Positions 11,023-23,234 are shown, numbered from the stretch's first letter. The stretch is DNA of 64,000 bases from Auanema rhodensis (GCA_964057225.1 OZ059897.1:10602001-10666000), one strand, 5' to 3'. Program-made: numbers and translations. The notes: generated by a model not told the origin, from the letters alone.

Positions 11023-11282
11023 TTTTTTGTTTTGAAATTTAAATGCTATAAAATTATTGCTTGCTTGTCTTGTTAGATTTCTTTAATTTGAATACTTATT
11101 TAAGTTATAACAATTTTCGATTTAATCACGTTCAATCAACTGTATTGTTTTCAAAAATAAAGACAAAATTCAATTTCTGTTCATTGAATTAGAATTTTCA
11201 TGTTGTCACACAGAAATTGAAGAATCTTAGTTCAATTCAGTAACAATGAACACACTAACTTTGTTAAGTTGTTGTAATATCG

Positions 11283-11354
11283 GCCCAAGTAATATAGTGG
11301 TTAGTACTCCACGTTGTGGCCGTGGCGACACAGATTCGATTCCTGTCTTGGGCA
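11283..11354 (+). pseudogene. tRNA-His(GTG) pseudogene, class d
   Basis: A10 and A53. Confidence 0.85.
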
Positions 11355-11614
11355 TTTTTTGTTTTGAAATTAAAATGCTACAAAATTATTGCTTGCTTGT
11401 CATGTTAGATTTCTTTAATTTGAATACTTATTTAAGTTATAACAATTTTCGATTTAATCACGTTCAATCAACTGTATTGTTTTCAAAAATAAAGACAAAA
11501 TTCAATTTCTGTTCATTGAATTAGAATTTTCATGTTGTCACACAGAAATTGAAGAATCTTAGTTCATTTCAGTAACAATGAACACACTAACTTTGTTAAG
11601 TTGTTGTAATATTG

Positions 11615-11686
11615 GCCCAAGTAGTATAGTGGTTAGTACTCCACGTTGTGGCCGTGGCGACACAGGTTCGATTCCTGTCTTGGGCA
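11615..11686 (+). tRNA. tRNA-His-GTG: tRNA-His (GTG), intact
   Basis: Identical to the copy at 991. Flank F1. Confidence 0.95.
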
Positions 11687-11946
11687 TTTTTTGTTTTGAA
11701 ATTAAAATGCTATAAAATTATTGCTTGCTTGTCTTGTTAGATTTCTTTAATTTGAATACTTATTCAAGTTATAACAATTTTCGATTTAATCACGTTCAAT
11801 CAACTGTATTGTTTTCAAAAATAAAGACAAAATTCAAGTTCTGTTCATTGAATTAGAATTTTCATGTTGTCACACAGAAATTGAAGAATCTTAGTTTAAT
11901 TCAGTAACAATGAACACACTAACTTTGTTAAGTTGTTGTAATATCG

Positions 11947-12018
11947 GCCCAAGTAATATAGAGGTTAGTACTCCACGTTGTGGCCGTGGCGACACAGATT
12001 CGATTCCTGTCTTGGACA
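11947..12018 (+). pseudogene. tRNA-His(GTG) pseudogene, class a with A16
   Basis: A10, A53, A71 plus a private T-to-A change in the D loop (AGAGG), also inside the A box. Confidence 0.88.
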
Positions 12019-12278
12019 TTTTTTGTTTTGAAATTAAAATGCTATAAACATATTGCTTGCTTGTCATGTTAGATTTCTTTAATTCAAATACATATTTAAG
12101 TTCTAACAATTTTTGATTTAATCACGTTCAATTGACTGTATTGTTTTCAAAAATAAAGACAAAATTCAATTTCTGTTCATTGAATTAGAATTTTCATGTT
12201 GTCACACAGAAATTGAAGAATCTTAGTTCATTTCAGTAACAATGAACACAATAACTTTGTTTAGTTGTTGTAATATCG

Positions 12279-12350
12279 GCCCAAGTAGTATAGTGGTTAG
12301 TACTCCACGTTGTGGCCGTGGCGACACAGGTTCGATTCCTGTCTTGGGCA
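12279..12350 (+). tRNA. tRNA-His-GTG: tRNA-His (GTG), intact
   Basis: Identical to the copy at 991. Flank F2. Confidence 0.95.
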
Positions 12351-12610
12351 TTTTTTGTTTTGAAATTTAAATGCTATAAAATTATTGCTTGCTTGTCATG
12401 TTAGATTTCTTTAATTTGAATACTTATTCAAGTTATAACAATTTTCGATTTAATCACGTTCAATCAACTGTATTGTTTTCAAAAATAAAGACAAAATTCA
12501 ATTTCTGTTCATTGAATTAGAATTTTCATGTTGTCACACAGAAATTGAAGAATCTTAGTTCAATTCAGTAACAATAAACACACTAACTTTGTTAAGTTGT
12601 TGTAATATCG

Positions 12611-12682
12611 GCCCAAGTAATATAGTGGTTAGTACTCCACGTTGTGGCCGTGGCGACACAGATTCGATTCCTGTCTTGGACA
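12611..12682 (+). pseudogene. tRNA-His(GTG) pseudogene, class a
   Basis: A10, A53, A71. Confidence 0.87.
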
Positions 12683-12942
12683 TTTTTTGTTTTGAAATTA
12701 AAATGCTACAAAATTATTGCTTGCTTGTCATGTAAGATTTCTTTAATATGAATACTTATTTAAGTTATAACAATTTTCGATTTAATCACGTTCAATCAAC
12801 TGTATTGTTTTCAAAAATAAAGACAAAATTCAATTTCTGTTCATTGAATTAGAATTTTCATGTTGTCACACAGAAATTGAAGAATCTTAGTTCAATTCAG
12901 TAACAATGAACACACTAACTTTGTTAAGTTGTTTTAATATCG

Positions 12943-13014
12943 GCTCAAGTAATATAGTGGTTAGTACTCCACGTTGTGGCCGCGGTGACACAGATTCGAT
13001 TCCTGTTTTGGGCA
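12943..13014 (+). pseudogene. tRNA-His(GTG) pseudogene, class f
   Basis: T3, A10, C41, T44, A53, T66. Confidence 0.88.
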
Positions 13015-13274
13015 TTTTTTGTTTTGAAATTTAAATGCTATAAAATTATTGCTTGCTTGTCATGTTGGATTTCTTTAATTTGAATACTTATTCAAGTTAT
13101 AACAATTTTCGATTTAATCACGTTCAATCAACTGTATTGTTTTCAAAAATAAAGACAAAATTCAATTTCTGTTCATTGAATTAGAATTTTCATGTTGTCA
13201 CACAGAAATTGAAGAATCTTAGTTCAATTCAGTAACAATGAACACACTAACTTTGTTAAGTTGTTGTAATATCG

Positions 13275-13346
13275 GCCCAAGTAATATAGTGGTTAGTACT
13301 CTACGTTGTGGCCGTGGCGACACAGATTCGATTCCTGTCTTGGACA
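13275..13346 (+). pseudogene. tRNA-His(GTG) pseudogene, class b
   Basis: A10, T28, A53, A71; its spacer has the private ttctttattttg / ttataataat variants. Confidence 0.87.
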
Positions 13347-13606
13347 TTTTTTGTTTTGAAATTAAAATGCTACAAAATTATTGCTTGCTTGTCATGTTTG
13401 ATTTCTTTATTTTGAATACTTATTTAAGTTATAATAATTTTCGATTTAATCACGTTCAATCAACTGTATTGTTTTCAAAAATGAAGACAAAATTCATTTT
13501 CTGTTCATTGAATTAGAATTTTCATGTTGTCACACAGAAATTGAAGAATCTTAGTTTAATTCAGTAACAATGAACACACTAACTTTGTTAAGTTGTTGTA
13601 ATATCG

Positions 13607-13678
13607 GCCCAAGTAATATAGTGGTTAGTACTCCACGTTGTGGCCGTGGCGACACAGATTCGATTCCTGTCTTGGATA
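13607..13678 (+). pseudogene. tRNA-His(GTG) pseudogene, class c
   Basis: A10, A53, A71, T72. Confidence 0.87.
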
Positions 13679-13938
13679 TTTTTTGTTTTGAAATTTAAAT
13701 GCTATAAAATTATTGCTTGCTTGTCATGTTAGATTTCTTTAATTTGAATACTTATTTAAGTTATAACAATTTTCGATTTAATCACGTTCAATCAACTGTA
13801 TTGTTTTCAAAAATGAAGACAAAATTCAATTTCTGTTCATTGAATTAGAATTATCATGTTGTCACACAGAAATTGAAGAATCTTAGTTCATTTCAGTAAC
13901 AATGAACACAATAACTTTGTTTAGTTGTTGTAATATCG

Positions 13939-14010
13939 GCCCAAGTAGTATAGTGGTTAGTACTCCACGTTGTGGCCGTGGCGACACAGGTTCGATTCCT
14001 GTCTTGGGCA
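13939..14010 (+). tRNA. tRNA-His-GTG: tRNA-His (GTG), intact
   Basis: Identical to the copy at 991. Flank F2. Confidence 0.95.
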
Positions 14011-14270
14011 TTTTTTGTTTTGAAATTTAAATGCTATAAAATTATTGCTTGCTTGTCATGTTAGATTTCTTTAATTTGAATACTTATTCAAGTTATAACA
14101 ATTTACGATTTAATCACGTTCAATTAACTGTATTGTTTTCAAAAATAAAGACAAAATTCAATTTCTGTTCATTGAATTAGAATTATCATGTTGTCACACA
14201 GAAATTGAAGAATCTTAGTTCATTTCAGTAACAATGAACACACTAACTTTGTTAAGTTGTTGTAATATCG

Positions 14271-14342
14271 GCCCAAGTAATATAGTGGTTAGTACTCCAC
14301 GTTGTGGCCGTGGCGACACAGATTCGATTCCTGTTTTGGGCA
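14271..14342 (+). pseudogene. tRNA-His(GTG) pseudogene, class e
   Basis: A10, A53, T66 (G7-T66 wobble). Confidence 0.86.
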
Positions 14343-14602
14343 TTTTTTGTTTTGAAATTTAAATGCTATAAAATTATTGCTTGCTTGTCATGTTAGATTT
14401 CTTTAATTTGAATACTTATTCAAGTAATAACAATTTTCGATTTAATCACGTTCAATCAACTGTATTGTTTTCAAAAATAAAGACAAAATTCAATTTCTGT
14501 TCATTGAATTAGAATTTTCATGTTGTCACACAGAAATTGAAGAATCTTAGTTCAATTCAGTAACAATGAACACACTAACTTTGTTAAGTTGTTGTAATAT
14601 CG

Positions 14603-14674
14603 GCCCAAGTAATATAGTGGTTAGTACTCCACGTTGTGGCCGTGGCGACACAGATTCGATTCCTGTCTTGGACA
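14603..14674 (+). pseudogene. tRNA-His(GTG) pseudogene, class a
   Basis: A10, A53, A71. Confidence 0.87.
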
Positions 14675-14934
14675 TTTTTTGTTTTGAAATTAAAATGCTA
14701 CAAAATTATTGCTTGCTTGTCATGTAAGATTTCTTTAATATGAATACTTATTTAAGTTATAACAATTTTCGATTTAATCACGTTCAATCAACTGTATTGT
14801 TTTCAAAAATAAAGACAAAATTCAATTTCTGTTCATTGAATTAGAATTTTCATGTTGTCACACAGAAATTGAAGAATCTTAGTTCAATTCAGTAACAATG
14901 AACACACTAACTTTGTTAAGTTGTTTTAATATCG

Positions 14935-15006
14935 GCTCAAGTAATATAGTGGTTAGTACTCCACGTTGTGGCCGTGGTGACACAGATTCGATTCCTGTTT
15001 TGGGCA
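14935..15006 (+). pseudogene. tRNA-His(GTG) pseudogene, class g
   Basis: T3, A10, T44, A53, T66. Confidence 0.87.
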
Positions 15007-15266
15007 TTTTTTGTTTTGAAATTTAAATGCTATAAAATTATTGCTTGCTTGTCATGTTAGATTTCTTTAATTTGAATACTTATTCAAGTTATAACAATTT
15101 TCGATTTAATCACGTTCAATCAACTGTATTGTTTTCAAAAATAAAGACAAAATTCAATTTCTGTTCATTGAATTAGAATTTTCATGTTGTCACACAGAAA
15201 TTGAAGAATCTTAGTTCAATTCAGTAACAATGAACACACTAACTTTGTTAAGTTGTTGTAATATCG

Positions 15267-15338
15267 GCCCAAGTAATATAGTGGTTAGTACTCTACGTTG
15301 TGGCCGTGGCGACACAGATTCGATTCCTGTCTTGGACA
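15267..15338 (+). pseudogene. tRNA-His(GTG) pseudogene, class b
   Basis: A10, T28, A53, A71. Confidence 0.87.
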
Positions 15339-15598
15339 TTTTTTGTTTTGAAATTAAAATGCTACAAAATTATTGCTTGCTTGTCATGTTAGATTTCTTT
15401 AATTTGAATACTTATTTAAGTTATAACAATTTTCGATTTAATCACGTTCAATCAACTGTATTGTTTTCAAAAATGAAGACAAAATTCAATTTCTGTTCAT
15501 TGAATTAGAATTATCATGTTGTCACACAGAAATTGAAGAATCTTAGTTCATTTCAGTAACAATGAACACAATAAGTTTGTTTAGTTGTTGTAATATCG

Positions 15599-15670
15599 GC
15601 CCAAGTAGTATAGTGGTTAGTACTCCACGTTGTGGCCGTGGCGACACAGATTCGATTCCTGTCTTGGGCA
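15599..15670 (+). pseudogene. tRNA-His(GTG) probable pseudogene, A53 only
   Basis: The 5' half and F2 flank are intact-type; the 3' half is class d. Recombinant with a good A box and a damaged B box / T stem. Confidence 0.7.
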
Positions 15671-15930
15671 TTTTTTGTTTTGAAATTAAAATGCTACAAA
15701 ATTATTGCTTGCTTGTCATGTTAGATTTCTTTAATTTGAATACTTATTTAAGTTATAACAATTTTCGATTTAATCACGTTCAATCAACTGTATTGTTTTC
15801 AAAAATAAAGACAAAATTCAATTTCTGTTCATTGAATTAGAATTTTCATGTTGTCACACAGAAATTGAAGAATCTTAGTTCATTTCAGTAACAATGAACA
15901 CACTAACTTTGTTAAGTTGTTGTAATATTG

Positions 15931-16002
15931 GCCCAAGTAGTATAGTGGTTAGTACTCCACGTTGTGGCCGTGGCGACACAGGTTCGATTCCTGTCTTGGG
16001 CA
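15931..16002 (+). tRNA. tRNA-His-GTG: tRNA-His (GTG), intact
   Basis: Identical to the copy at 991. Flank F1. Confidence 0.95.
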
Positions 16003-16262
16003 TTTTTTGTTTTGAAATTAAAATGCTATAAAATTATTGCTTGCTTGTCTTGTTAGATTTCTTTAATTTGAATACTTATTCAAGTTATAACAATTTTCGA
16101 TTTAATCACGTTCAATCAACTGTATTGTTTTCAAAAATAAAGACAAAATTCAAGTTCTGTTCATTGAATTAGAATTTTCATGTTGTCACACAGAAATTGA
16201 AGAATCTTAGTTTAATTCAGTAACAATGAACACACTAACTTTGTTAAGTTGTTGTAATATCG

Positions 16263-16334
16263 GCCCAAGTAATATAGTGGTTAGTACTCCACGTTGTGGC
16301 CGTGGCGACACAGATTCGATTCCTGTCTTGGACA
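16263..16334 (+). pseudogene. tRNA-His(GTG) pseudogene, class a
   Basis: A10, A53, A71; B-like spacer follows. Confidence 0.87.
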
Positions 16335-16594
16335 TTTTTTGTTTTGAAATTAAAATGCTATAAACATATTGCTTGCTTGTCATGTTAGATTTCTTTAATT
16401 CAAATACATATTTAAGTTCTAACAATTTTTGATTTAATCACGTTCAATTGACTGTATTGTTTTCAAAAATAAAGACAAAATTCAAGTTCTGTTCATTGAA
16501 TTAGAATTTTCATGTTGTCACACAGAAATTGAAGAATCTTAGTTTAATTCAGTAACAATGAACACACTAACTTTGTTAAGTTGTTTTAATATCG

Positions 16595-16666
16595 GCTCAA
16601 GTAATATAGTGGTTAGTACTCCACGTTGTGGCCGCGGTGACACAGATTCGATTCCTGTTTTGGGCA
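16595..16666 (+). pseudogene. tRNA-His(GTG) pseudogene, class f
   Basis: T3, A10, C41, T44, A53, T66. Confidence 0.88.
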
Positions 16667-16926
16667 TTTTTTGTTTTGAAATTTAAATGCTATAAAATTA
16701 TTGCTTGCTTGTCATGTTGGATTTCTTTAATTTGAATACTTATTCAAGTTATAACAATTTTCGATTTAATCACGTTCAATCAACTGTATTGTTTTCAAAA
16801 ATAAAGACAAAATTCAATTTCTGTTCATTGAATTAGAATTTTCATGTTGTCACACAGAAATTGAAGAATCTTAGTTCAATTCAGTAACAATGAACACACT
16901 AACTTTGTTAAGTTGTTGTAATATCG

Positions 16927-16998
16927 GCCCAAGTAATATAGTGGTTAGTACTCTACGTTGTGGCCGTGGCGACACAGATTCGATTCCTGTCTTGGACA
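16927..16998 (+). pseudogene. tRNA-His(GTG) pseudogene, class b
   Basis: A10, T28, A53, A71. Confidence 0.87.
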
Positions 16999-17258
16999 TT
17001 TTTTGTTTTGAAATTAAAATGCTACAAAATTATTGCTTGCTTGTCATGTTTGATTTCTTTATTTTGAATACTTATTTAAGTTATAATAATTTTCGATTTA
17101 ATCACGTTCAATCAACTGTATTGTTTTCAAAAATGAAGACAAAATTCATTTTCTGTTCATTGAATTAGAATTTTCATGTTGTCACACAGAAATTGAAGAA
17201 TCTTAGTTTAATTCAGTAACAATGAACACACTAACTTTGTTAAGTTGTTGTAATATCG

Positions 17259-17330
17259 GCCCAAGTAATATAGTGGTTAGTACTCCACGTTGTGGCCGTG
17301 GCGACACAGATTCGATTCCTGTCTTGGATA
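17259..17330 (+). pseudogene. tRNA-His(GTG) pseudogene, class c
   Basis: A10, A53, A71, T72. Confidence 0.87.
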
Positions 17331-17590
17331 TTTTTTGTTTTGAAATTTAAATGCTATAAAATTATTGCTTGCTTGTCATGTTAGATTTCTTTAATTTGAA
17401 TACTTATTTAAGTTATAACAATTTTCGATTTAATCACGTTCAATCAACTGTATTGTTTTCAAAAATGAAGACAAAATTCAATTTCTGTTCATTGAATTAG
17501 AATTATCATGTTGTCACACAGAAATTGAAGAATCTTAGTTCATTTCAGTAACAATGAACACAATAACTTTGTTTAGTTGTTGTAATATCG

Positions 17591-17662
17591 GCCCAAGTAG
17601 TATAGTGGTTAGTACTCCACGTTGTGGCCGTGGCGACACAGGTTCGATTCCTGTCTTGGGCA
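17591..17662 (+). tRNA. tRNA-His-GTG: tRNA-His (GTG), intact
   Basis: Identical to the copy at 991. Flank F2. The only intact gene in its 6-unit repeat. Confidence 0.95.
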
Positions 17663-17922
17663 TTTTTTGTTTTGAAATTTAAATGCTATAAAATTATTGC
17701 TTGCTTGTCATGTTAGATTTCTTTAATTTGAATACTTATTCAAGTTATAACAATTTACGATTTAATCACGTTCAATTAACTGTATTGTTTTCAAAAATAA
17801 AGACAAAATTCAATTTCTGTTCATTGAATTAGAATTATCATGTTGTCACACAGAAATTGAAGAATCTTAGTTCATTTCAGTAACAATGAACACACTAACT
17901 TTGTTAAGTTGTTGTAATATCG

Positions 17923-17994
17923 GCCCAAGTAATATAGTGGTTAGTACTCCACGTTGTGGCCGTGGCGACACAGATTCGATTCCTGTTTTGGGCA
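17923..17994 (+). pseudogene. tRNA-His(GTG) pseudogene, class e
   Basis: A10, A53, T66. Confidence 0.86.
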
Positions 17995-18254
17995 TTTTTT
18001 GTTTTGAAATTTAAATGCTATAAAATTATTGCTTGCTTGTCATGTTAGATTTCTTTAATTTGAATACTTATTCAAGTTATAACAATTTTCGATTTAATCA
18101 CGTTGAATCAACTGTATTGTTTTCAAAAATAAAGACAAAATTCAATTTCTGTTCATTGAATTAGAATTTTCATGTTGTCACACAGAAATTGAAGAATCTT
18201 AGTTCAATTCAGTAACAATAAACACACTAACTTTGTTAAGTTGTTGTAATATCG

Positions 18255-18326
18255 GCCCAAGTAATATAGTGGTTAGTACTCCACGTTGTGGCCGTGGCGA
18301 CACAGATTCGATTCCTGTCTTGGACA
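18255..18326 (+). pseudogene. tRNA-His(GTG) pseudogene, class a
   Basis: A10, A53, A71. Confidence 0.87.
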
Positions 18327-18586
18327 TTTTTTGTTTTGAAATTAAAATGCTACAAAATTATTGCTTGCTTGTCATGTAAGATTTCTTTAATATGAATACT
18401 TATTTAAGTTATAACAATTTTCGATTTAATCACGTTCAATCAACTGTATTGTTTTCAAAAATAAAGACAAAATTCAATTTCTGTTCATTGAATTAGAATT
18501 TTCATGTTGTCACACAGAAATTGAAGAATCTTAGTTCAATTCAGTAACAATGAACACACTAACTTTGTTAAGTTGTTTTAATATCG

Positions 18587-18658
18587 GCTCAAGTAATATA
18601 GTGGTTAGTACTCCACGTTGTGGCCGCGGTGACACAGATTCGATTCCTGTTTTGGGCA
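18587..18658 (+). pseudogene. tRNA-His(GTG) pseudogene, class f
   Basis: T3, A10, C41, T44, A53, T66. Confidence 0.88.
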
Positions 18659-18918
18659 TTTTTTGTTTTGAAATTTAAATGCTATAAAATTATTGCTTGC
18701 TTGTCATGTTGGATTTCTTTAATTTGAATACTTATTCAAGTTATAACAATTTTCGATTTAATCACGTTCAATCAACTGTATTGTTTTCAAAAATAAAGAC
18801 AAAATTCAATTTCTGTTCATTGAATTAGAATTTTCATGTTGTCACACAGAAATTGAAGAATCTTAGTTCAATTCAGTAACAATGAACACACTAACTTTGT
18901 TAAGTTGTTGTAATATCG

Positions 18919-18990
18919 GCCCAAGTAATATAGTGGTTAGTACTCTACGTTGTGGCCGTGGCGACACAGATTCGATTCCTGTCTTGGACA
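18919..18990 (+). pseudogene. tRNA-His(GTG) pseudogene, class b
   Basis: A10, T28, A53, A71. Confidence 0.87.
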
Positions 18991-19250
18991 TTTTTTGTTT
19001 TGAAATTAAAATGCTACAAAATTATTGCTTGCTTGTCATGTTTGATTTCTTTATTTTGAATACTTATTTAAGTTATAATAATTTTCGATTTAATCACGTT
19101 CAATCAACTGTATTGTTTTCAAAAATGAAGACAAAATTCATTTTCTGTTCATTGAATTAGAATTTTCATGTTGTCACACAGAAATTGAAGAATCTTAGTT
19201 TAATTCAGTAACAATGAACACACTAACTTTGTTAAGTTGTTGTAATATCG

Positions 19251-19322
19251 GCCCAAGTAATATAGTGGTTAGTACTCCACGTTGTGGCCGTGGCGACACA
19301 GATTCGATTCCTGTCTTGGATA
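19251..19322 (+). pseudogene. tRNA-His(GTG) pseudogene, class c
   Basis: A10, A53, A71, T72. Confidence 0.87.
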
Positions 19323-19582
19323 TTTTTTGTTTTGAAATTTAAATGCTATAAAATTATTGCTTGCTTGTCATGTTAGATTTCTTTAATTTGAATACTTATT
19401 TAAGTTATAACAATTTTCGATTTAATCACGTTCAATCAACTGTATTGTTTTCAAAAATGAAGACAAAATTCAATTTCTGTTCATTGAATTAGAATTATCA
19501 TGTTGTCACACAGAAATTGAAGAATCTTAGTTCATTTCAGTAACAATGAACACAATAACTTTGTTTAGTTGTTGTAATATCG

Positions 19583-19654
19583 GCCCAAGTAGTATAGTGG
19601 TTAGTACTCCACGTTGTGGCCGTGGCGACACAGGTTCGATTCCTGTCTTGGGCA
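19583..19654 (+). tRNA. tRNA-His-GTG: tRNA-His (GTG), intact
   Basis: Identical to the copy at 991. Flank F2. Confidence 0.95.
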
Positions 19655-19914
19655 TTTTTTGTTTTGAAATTTAAATGCTATAAAATTATTGCTTGCTTGT
19701 CATGTTAGATTTCTTTAATTTGAATACTTATTCAAGTTATAACAATTTACGATTTAATCACGTTCAATTAACTGTATTGTTTTCAAAAATAAAGACAAAA
19801 TTCAATTTCTGTTCATTGAATTAGAATTATCATGTTGTCACACAGAAATTGAAGAATCTTAGTTCATTTCAGTAACAATGAACACACTAACTTTGTTAAG
19901 TTGTTGTAATATCG

Positions 19915-19986
19915 GCCCAAGTAATATAGTGGTTAGTACTCCACGTTGTGGCCGTGGCGACACAGATTCGATTCCTGTTTTGGGCA
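19915..19986 (+). pseudogene. tRNA-His(GTG) pseudogene, class e
   Basis: A10, A53, T66. Confidence 0.86.
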
Positions 19987-20246
19987 TTTTTTGTTTTGAA
20001 ATTTAAATGCTATAAAATTATTGCTTGCTTGTCATGTTAGATTTCTTTAATTTGAATACTTATTCAAGTTATAACAATTTTCGATTTAATCACGTTGAAT
20101 CAACTGTATTGTTTTCAAAAATAAAGACAAAATTCAATTTCTGTTCATTGAATTAGAATTTTCATGTTGTCACACAGAAATTGAAGAATCTTAGTTCAAT
20201 TCAGTAACAATAAACACACTAACTTTGTTAAGTTGTTGTAATATCG

Positions 20247-20318
20247 GCCCAAGTAATATAGTGGTTAGTACTCCACGTTGTGGCCGTGGCGACACAGATT
20301 CGATTCCTGTCTTGGACA
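20247..20318 (+). pseudogene. tRNA-His(GTG) pseudogene, class a
   Basis: A10, A53, A71. Confidence 0.87.
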
Positions 20319-20578
20319 TTTTTTGTTTTGAAATTAAAATGCTACAAAATTATTGCTTGCTTGTCATGTAAGATTTCTTTAATATGAATACTTATTTAAG
20401 TTATAACAATTTTCGATTTAATCACGTTCAATCAACTGTATTGTTTTCAAAAATAAAGACAAAATTCAATTTCTGTTCATTGAATTAGAATTTTCATGTT
20501 GTCACACAGAAATTGAAGAATCTTAGTTCAATTCAGTAACAATGAACACACTAACTTTGTTAAGTTGTTTTAATATCG

Positions 20579-20650
20579 GCTCAAGTAATATAGTGGTTAG
20601 TACTCCACGTTGTGGCCGCGGTGACACAGATTCGATTCCTGTTTTGGGCA
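20579..20650 (+). pseudogene. tRNA-His(GTG) pseudogene, class f
   Basis: T3, A10, C41, T44, A53, T66. Confidence 0.88.
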
Positions 20651-20910
20651 TTTTTTGTTTTGAAATTTAAATGCTATAAAATTATTGCTTGCTTGTCATG
20701 TTGGATTTCTTTAATTTGAATACTTATTCAAGTTATAACAATTTTCGATTTAATCACGTTCAATCAACTGTATTGTTTTCAAAAATAAAGACAAAATTCA
20801 ATTTCTGTTCATTGAATTAGAATTTTCATGTTGTCACACAGAAATTGAAGAATCTTAGTTCAATTCAGTAACAATGAACACACTAACTTTGTTAAGTTGT
20901 TGTAATATCG

Positions 20911-20982
20911 GCCCAAGTAATATAGTGGTTAGTACTCTACGTTGTGGCCGTGGCGACACAGATTCGATTCCTGTCTTGGACA
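20911..20982 (+). pseudogene. tRNA-His(GTG) pseudogene, class b
   Basis: A10, T28, A53, A71. Confidence 0.87.
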
Positions 20983-21242
20983 TTTTTTGTTTTGAAATTA
21001 AAATGCTACAAAATTATTGCTTGCTTGTCATGTTTGATTTCTTTATTTTGAATACTTATTTAAGTTATAATAATTTTCGATTTAATCACGTTCAATCAAC
21101 TGTATTGTTTTCAAAAATGAAGACAAAATTCATTTTCTGTTCATTGAATTAGAATTTTCATGTTGTCACACAGAAATTGAAGAATCTTAGTTTAATTCAG
21201 TAACAATGAACACACTAACTTTGTTAAGTTGTTGTAATATCG

Positions 21243-21314
21243 GCCCAAGTAATATAGTGGTTAGTACTCCACGTTGTGGCCGTGGCGACACAGATTCGAT
21301 TCCTGTCTTGGATA
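21243..21314 (+). pseudogene. tRNA-His(GTG) pseudogene, class c
   Basis: A10, A53, A71, T72. Confidence 0.87.
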
Positions 21315-21574
21315 TTTTTTGTTTTGAAATTTAAATGCTATAAAATTATTGCTTGCTTGTCATGTTAGATTTCTTTAATTTGAATACTTATTTAAGTTAT
21401 AACAATTTTCGATTTAATCACGTTCAATCAACTGTATTGTTTTCAAAAATGAAGACAAAATTCAATTTCTGTTCATTGAATTAGAATTATCATGTTGTCA
21501 CACAGAAATTGAAGAATCTTAGTTCATTTCAGTAACAATGAACACAATAACTTTGTTTAGTTGTTGTAATATCG

Positions 21575-21646
21575 GCCCAAGTAGTATAGTGGTTAGTACT
21601 CCACGTTGTGGCCGTGGCGACACAGGTTCGATTCCTGTCTTGGGCA
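21575..21646 (+). tRNA. tRNA-His-GTG: tRNA-His (GTG), intact
   Basis: Identical to the copy at 991. Flank F2. Confidence 0.95.
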
Positions 21647-21906
21647 TTTTTTGTTTTGAAATTTAAATGCTATAAAATTATTGCTTGCTTGTCATGTTAG
21701 ATTTCTTTAATTTGAATACTTATTCAAGTTATAACAATTTACGATTTAATCACGTTCAATTAACTGTATTGTTTTCAAAAATAAAGACAAAATTCAATTT
21801 CTGTTCATTGAATTAGAATTATCATGTTGTCACACAGAAATTGAAGAATCTTAGTTCATTTCAGTAACAATGAACACACTAACTTTGTTAAGTTGTTGTA
21901 ATATCG

Positions 21907-21978
21907 GCCCAAGTAATATAGTGGTTAGTACTCCACGTTGTGGCCGTGGCGACACAGATTCGATTCCTGTTTTGGGCA
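21907..21978 (+). pseudogene. tRNA-His(GTG) pseudogene, class e
   Basis: A10, A53, T66. Confidence 0.86.
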
Positions 21979-22238
21979 TTTTTTGTTTTGAAATTTAAAT
22001 GCTATAAAATTATTGCTTGCTTGTCATGTTAGATTTCTTTAATTTGAATACTTATTCAAGTTATAACAATTTTCGATTTAATCACGTTGAATCAACTGTA
22101 TTGTTTTCAAAAATAAAGACAAAATTCAATTTCTGTTCATTGAATTAGAATTTTCATGTTGTCACACAGAAATTGAAGAATCTTAGTTCAATTCAGTAAC
22201 AATAAACACACTAACTTTGTTAAGTTGTTGTAATATCG

Positions 22239-22310
22239 GCCCAAGTAATATAGTGGTTAGTACTCCACGTTGTGGCCGTGGCGACACAGATTCGATTCCT
22301 GTCTTGGACA
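22239..22310 (+). pseudogene. tRNA-His(GTG) pseudogene, class a
   Basis: A10, A53, A71. Confidence 0.87.
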
Positions 22311-22570
22311 TTTTTTGTTTTGAAATTAAAATGCTACAAAATTATTGCTTGCTTGTCATGTAAGATTTCTTTAATATGAATACTTATTTAAGTTATAACA
22401 ATTTTCGATTTAATCACGTTCAATCAACTGTATTGTTTTCAAAAATAAAGACAAAATTCAATTTCTGTTCATTGAATTAGAATTTTCATGTTGTCACACA
22501 GAAATTGAAGAATCTTAGTTCAATTCAGTAACAATAAACACACTAACTTTGTTAAGTTGTTGTAATATCG

Positions 22571-22642
22571 GCCCAAGTAATATAGTGGTTAGTACTCCAC
22601 GTTGTGGCCGTGGCGACACAGATTCGATTCCTGTCTTGGACA
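22571..22642 (+). pseudogene. tRNA-His(GTG) pseudogene, class a
   Basis: A10, A53, A71. Confidence 0.87.
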
Positions 22643-22902
22643 TTTTTTGTTTTGAAATTAAAATGCTACAAAATTATTGCTTGCTTGTCATGTTAGATTT
22701 CTTTAATTTGAATACTTATTTAAGTTATAACAATTTTCGATTTAATCACGTTCAATCAACTGTATTGTTTTCAAAAATGAAGACAAAATTCAATTTCTGT
22801 TCATTGAATTAGAATTTTCATGTTGTCACACAGAAATTGAAGAATCTTAGTTTAATTCAGTAACAATGAACACACTAACTTTGTTAAGTTGTTGTTATAT
22901 CG

Positions 22903-22974
22903 GCCCAAGTAATATAGTGGTTAGTACTCCACGTTGTGGCCGTGGCGACACAGATTCGATTCCTGTCTTGGATA
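22903..22974 (+). pseudogene. tRNA-His(GTG) pseudogene, class c
   Basis: A10, A53, A71, T72. Confidence 0.87.
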
Positions 22975-23234
22975 TTTTTTGTTTTGAAATTTAAATGCTA
23001 TAAAATTATTGCTTGTTTGTCATGTTAGATTTCTTTAATTTGAATACTTATTTAAGTTATAACAATTTACGATTTAATCACGTTCAATTAACTGTATTGT
23101 TTTCAAAAATAAAGACAAAATTCAATTTCTGTTCATTGAATTAGAATTATCATGTTGTCACACAGAAATTGAAGAATCTTAGTTCATTTCAGTAACAATG
23201 AACACACTAACTTTGTTAAGTTGTTGTAATATCG

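Larger units (their letters stand above)
8295..16480 (+). repeat. 25-unit segment, left copy of a 14,608-bp-offset duplication
   Basis: The order of tRNA classes and of spacer variants here recurs at 22903-31088. Shared rare markers include gcttgtttgtc after the class c copy, F1 and F2 intact copies in the same slots, and the A53-only copy (15599 and 30207). The tRNA classes differ only at 13275 (class b) versus 27883 (class f), plus A16 at 11947. Confidence 0.88.
16595..22570 (+). repeat. 6-unit higher-order repeat (1992 bp), three copies
   Basis: The order f, b, c, intact, e, a occurs at 16595-18586, 18587-20578 and 20579-22570. I saw no difference between the three copies; shared rare spacer variants include ttctttattttg after class b and cacgttgaatc after class e. 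A diverged fourth relative starts at 12943. Confidence 0.92.
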
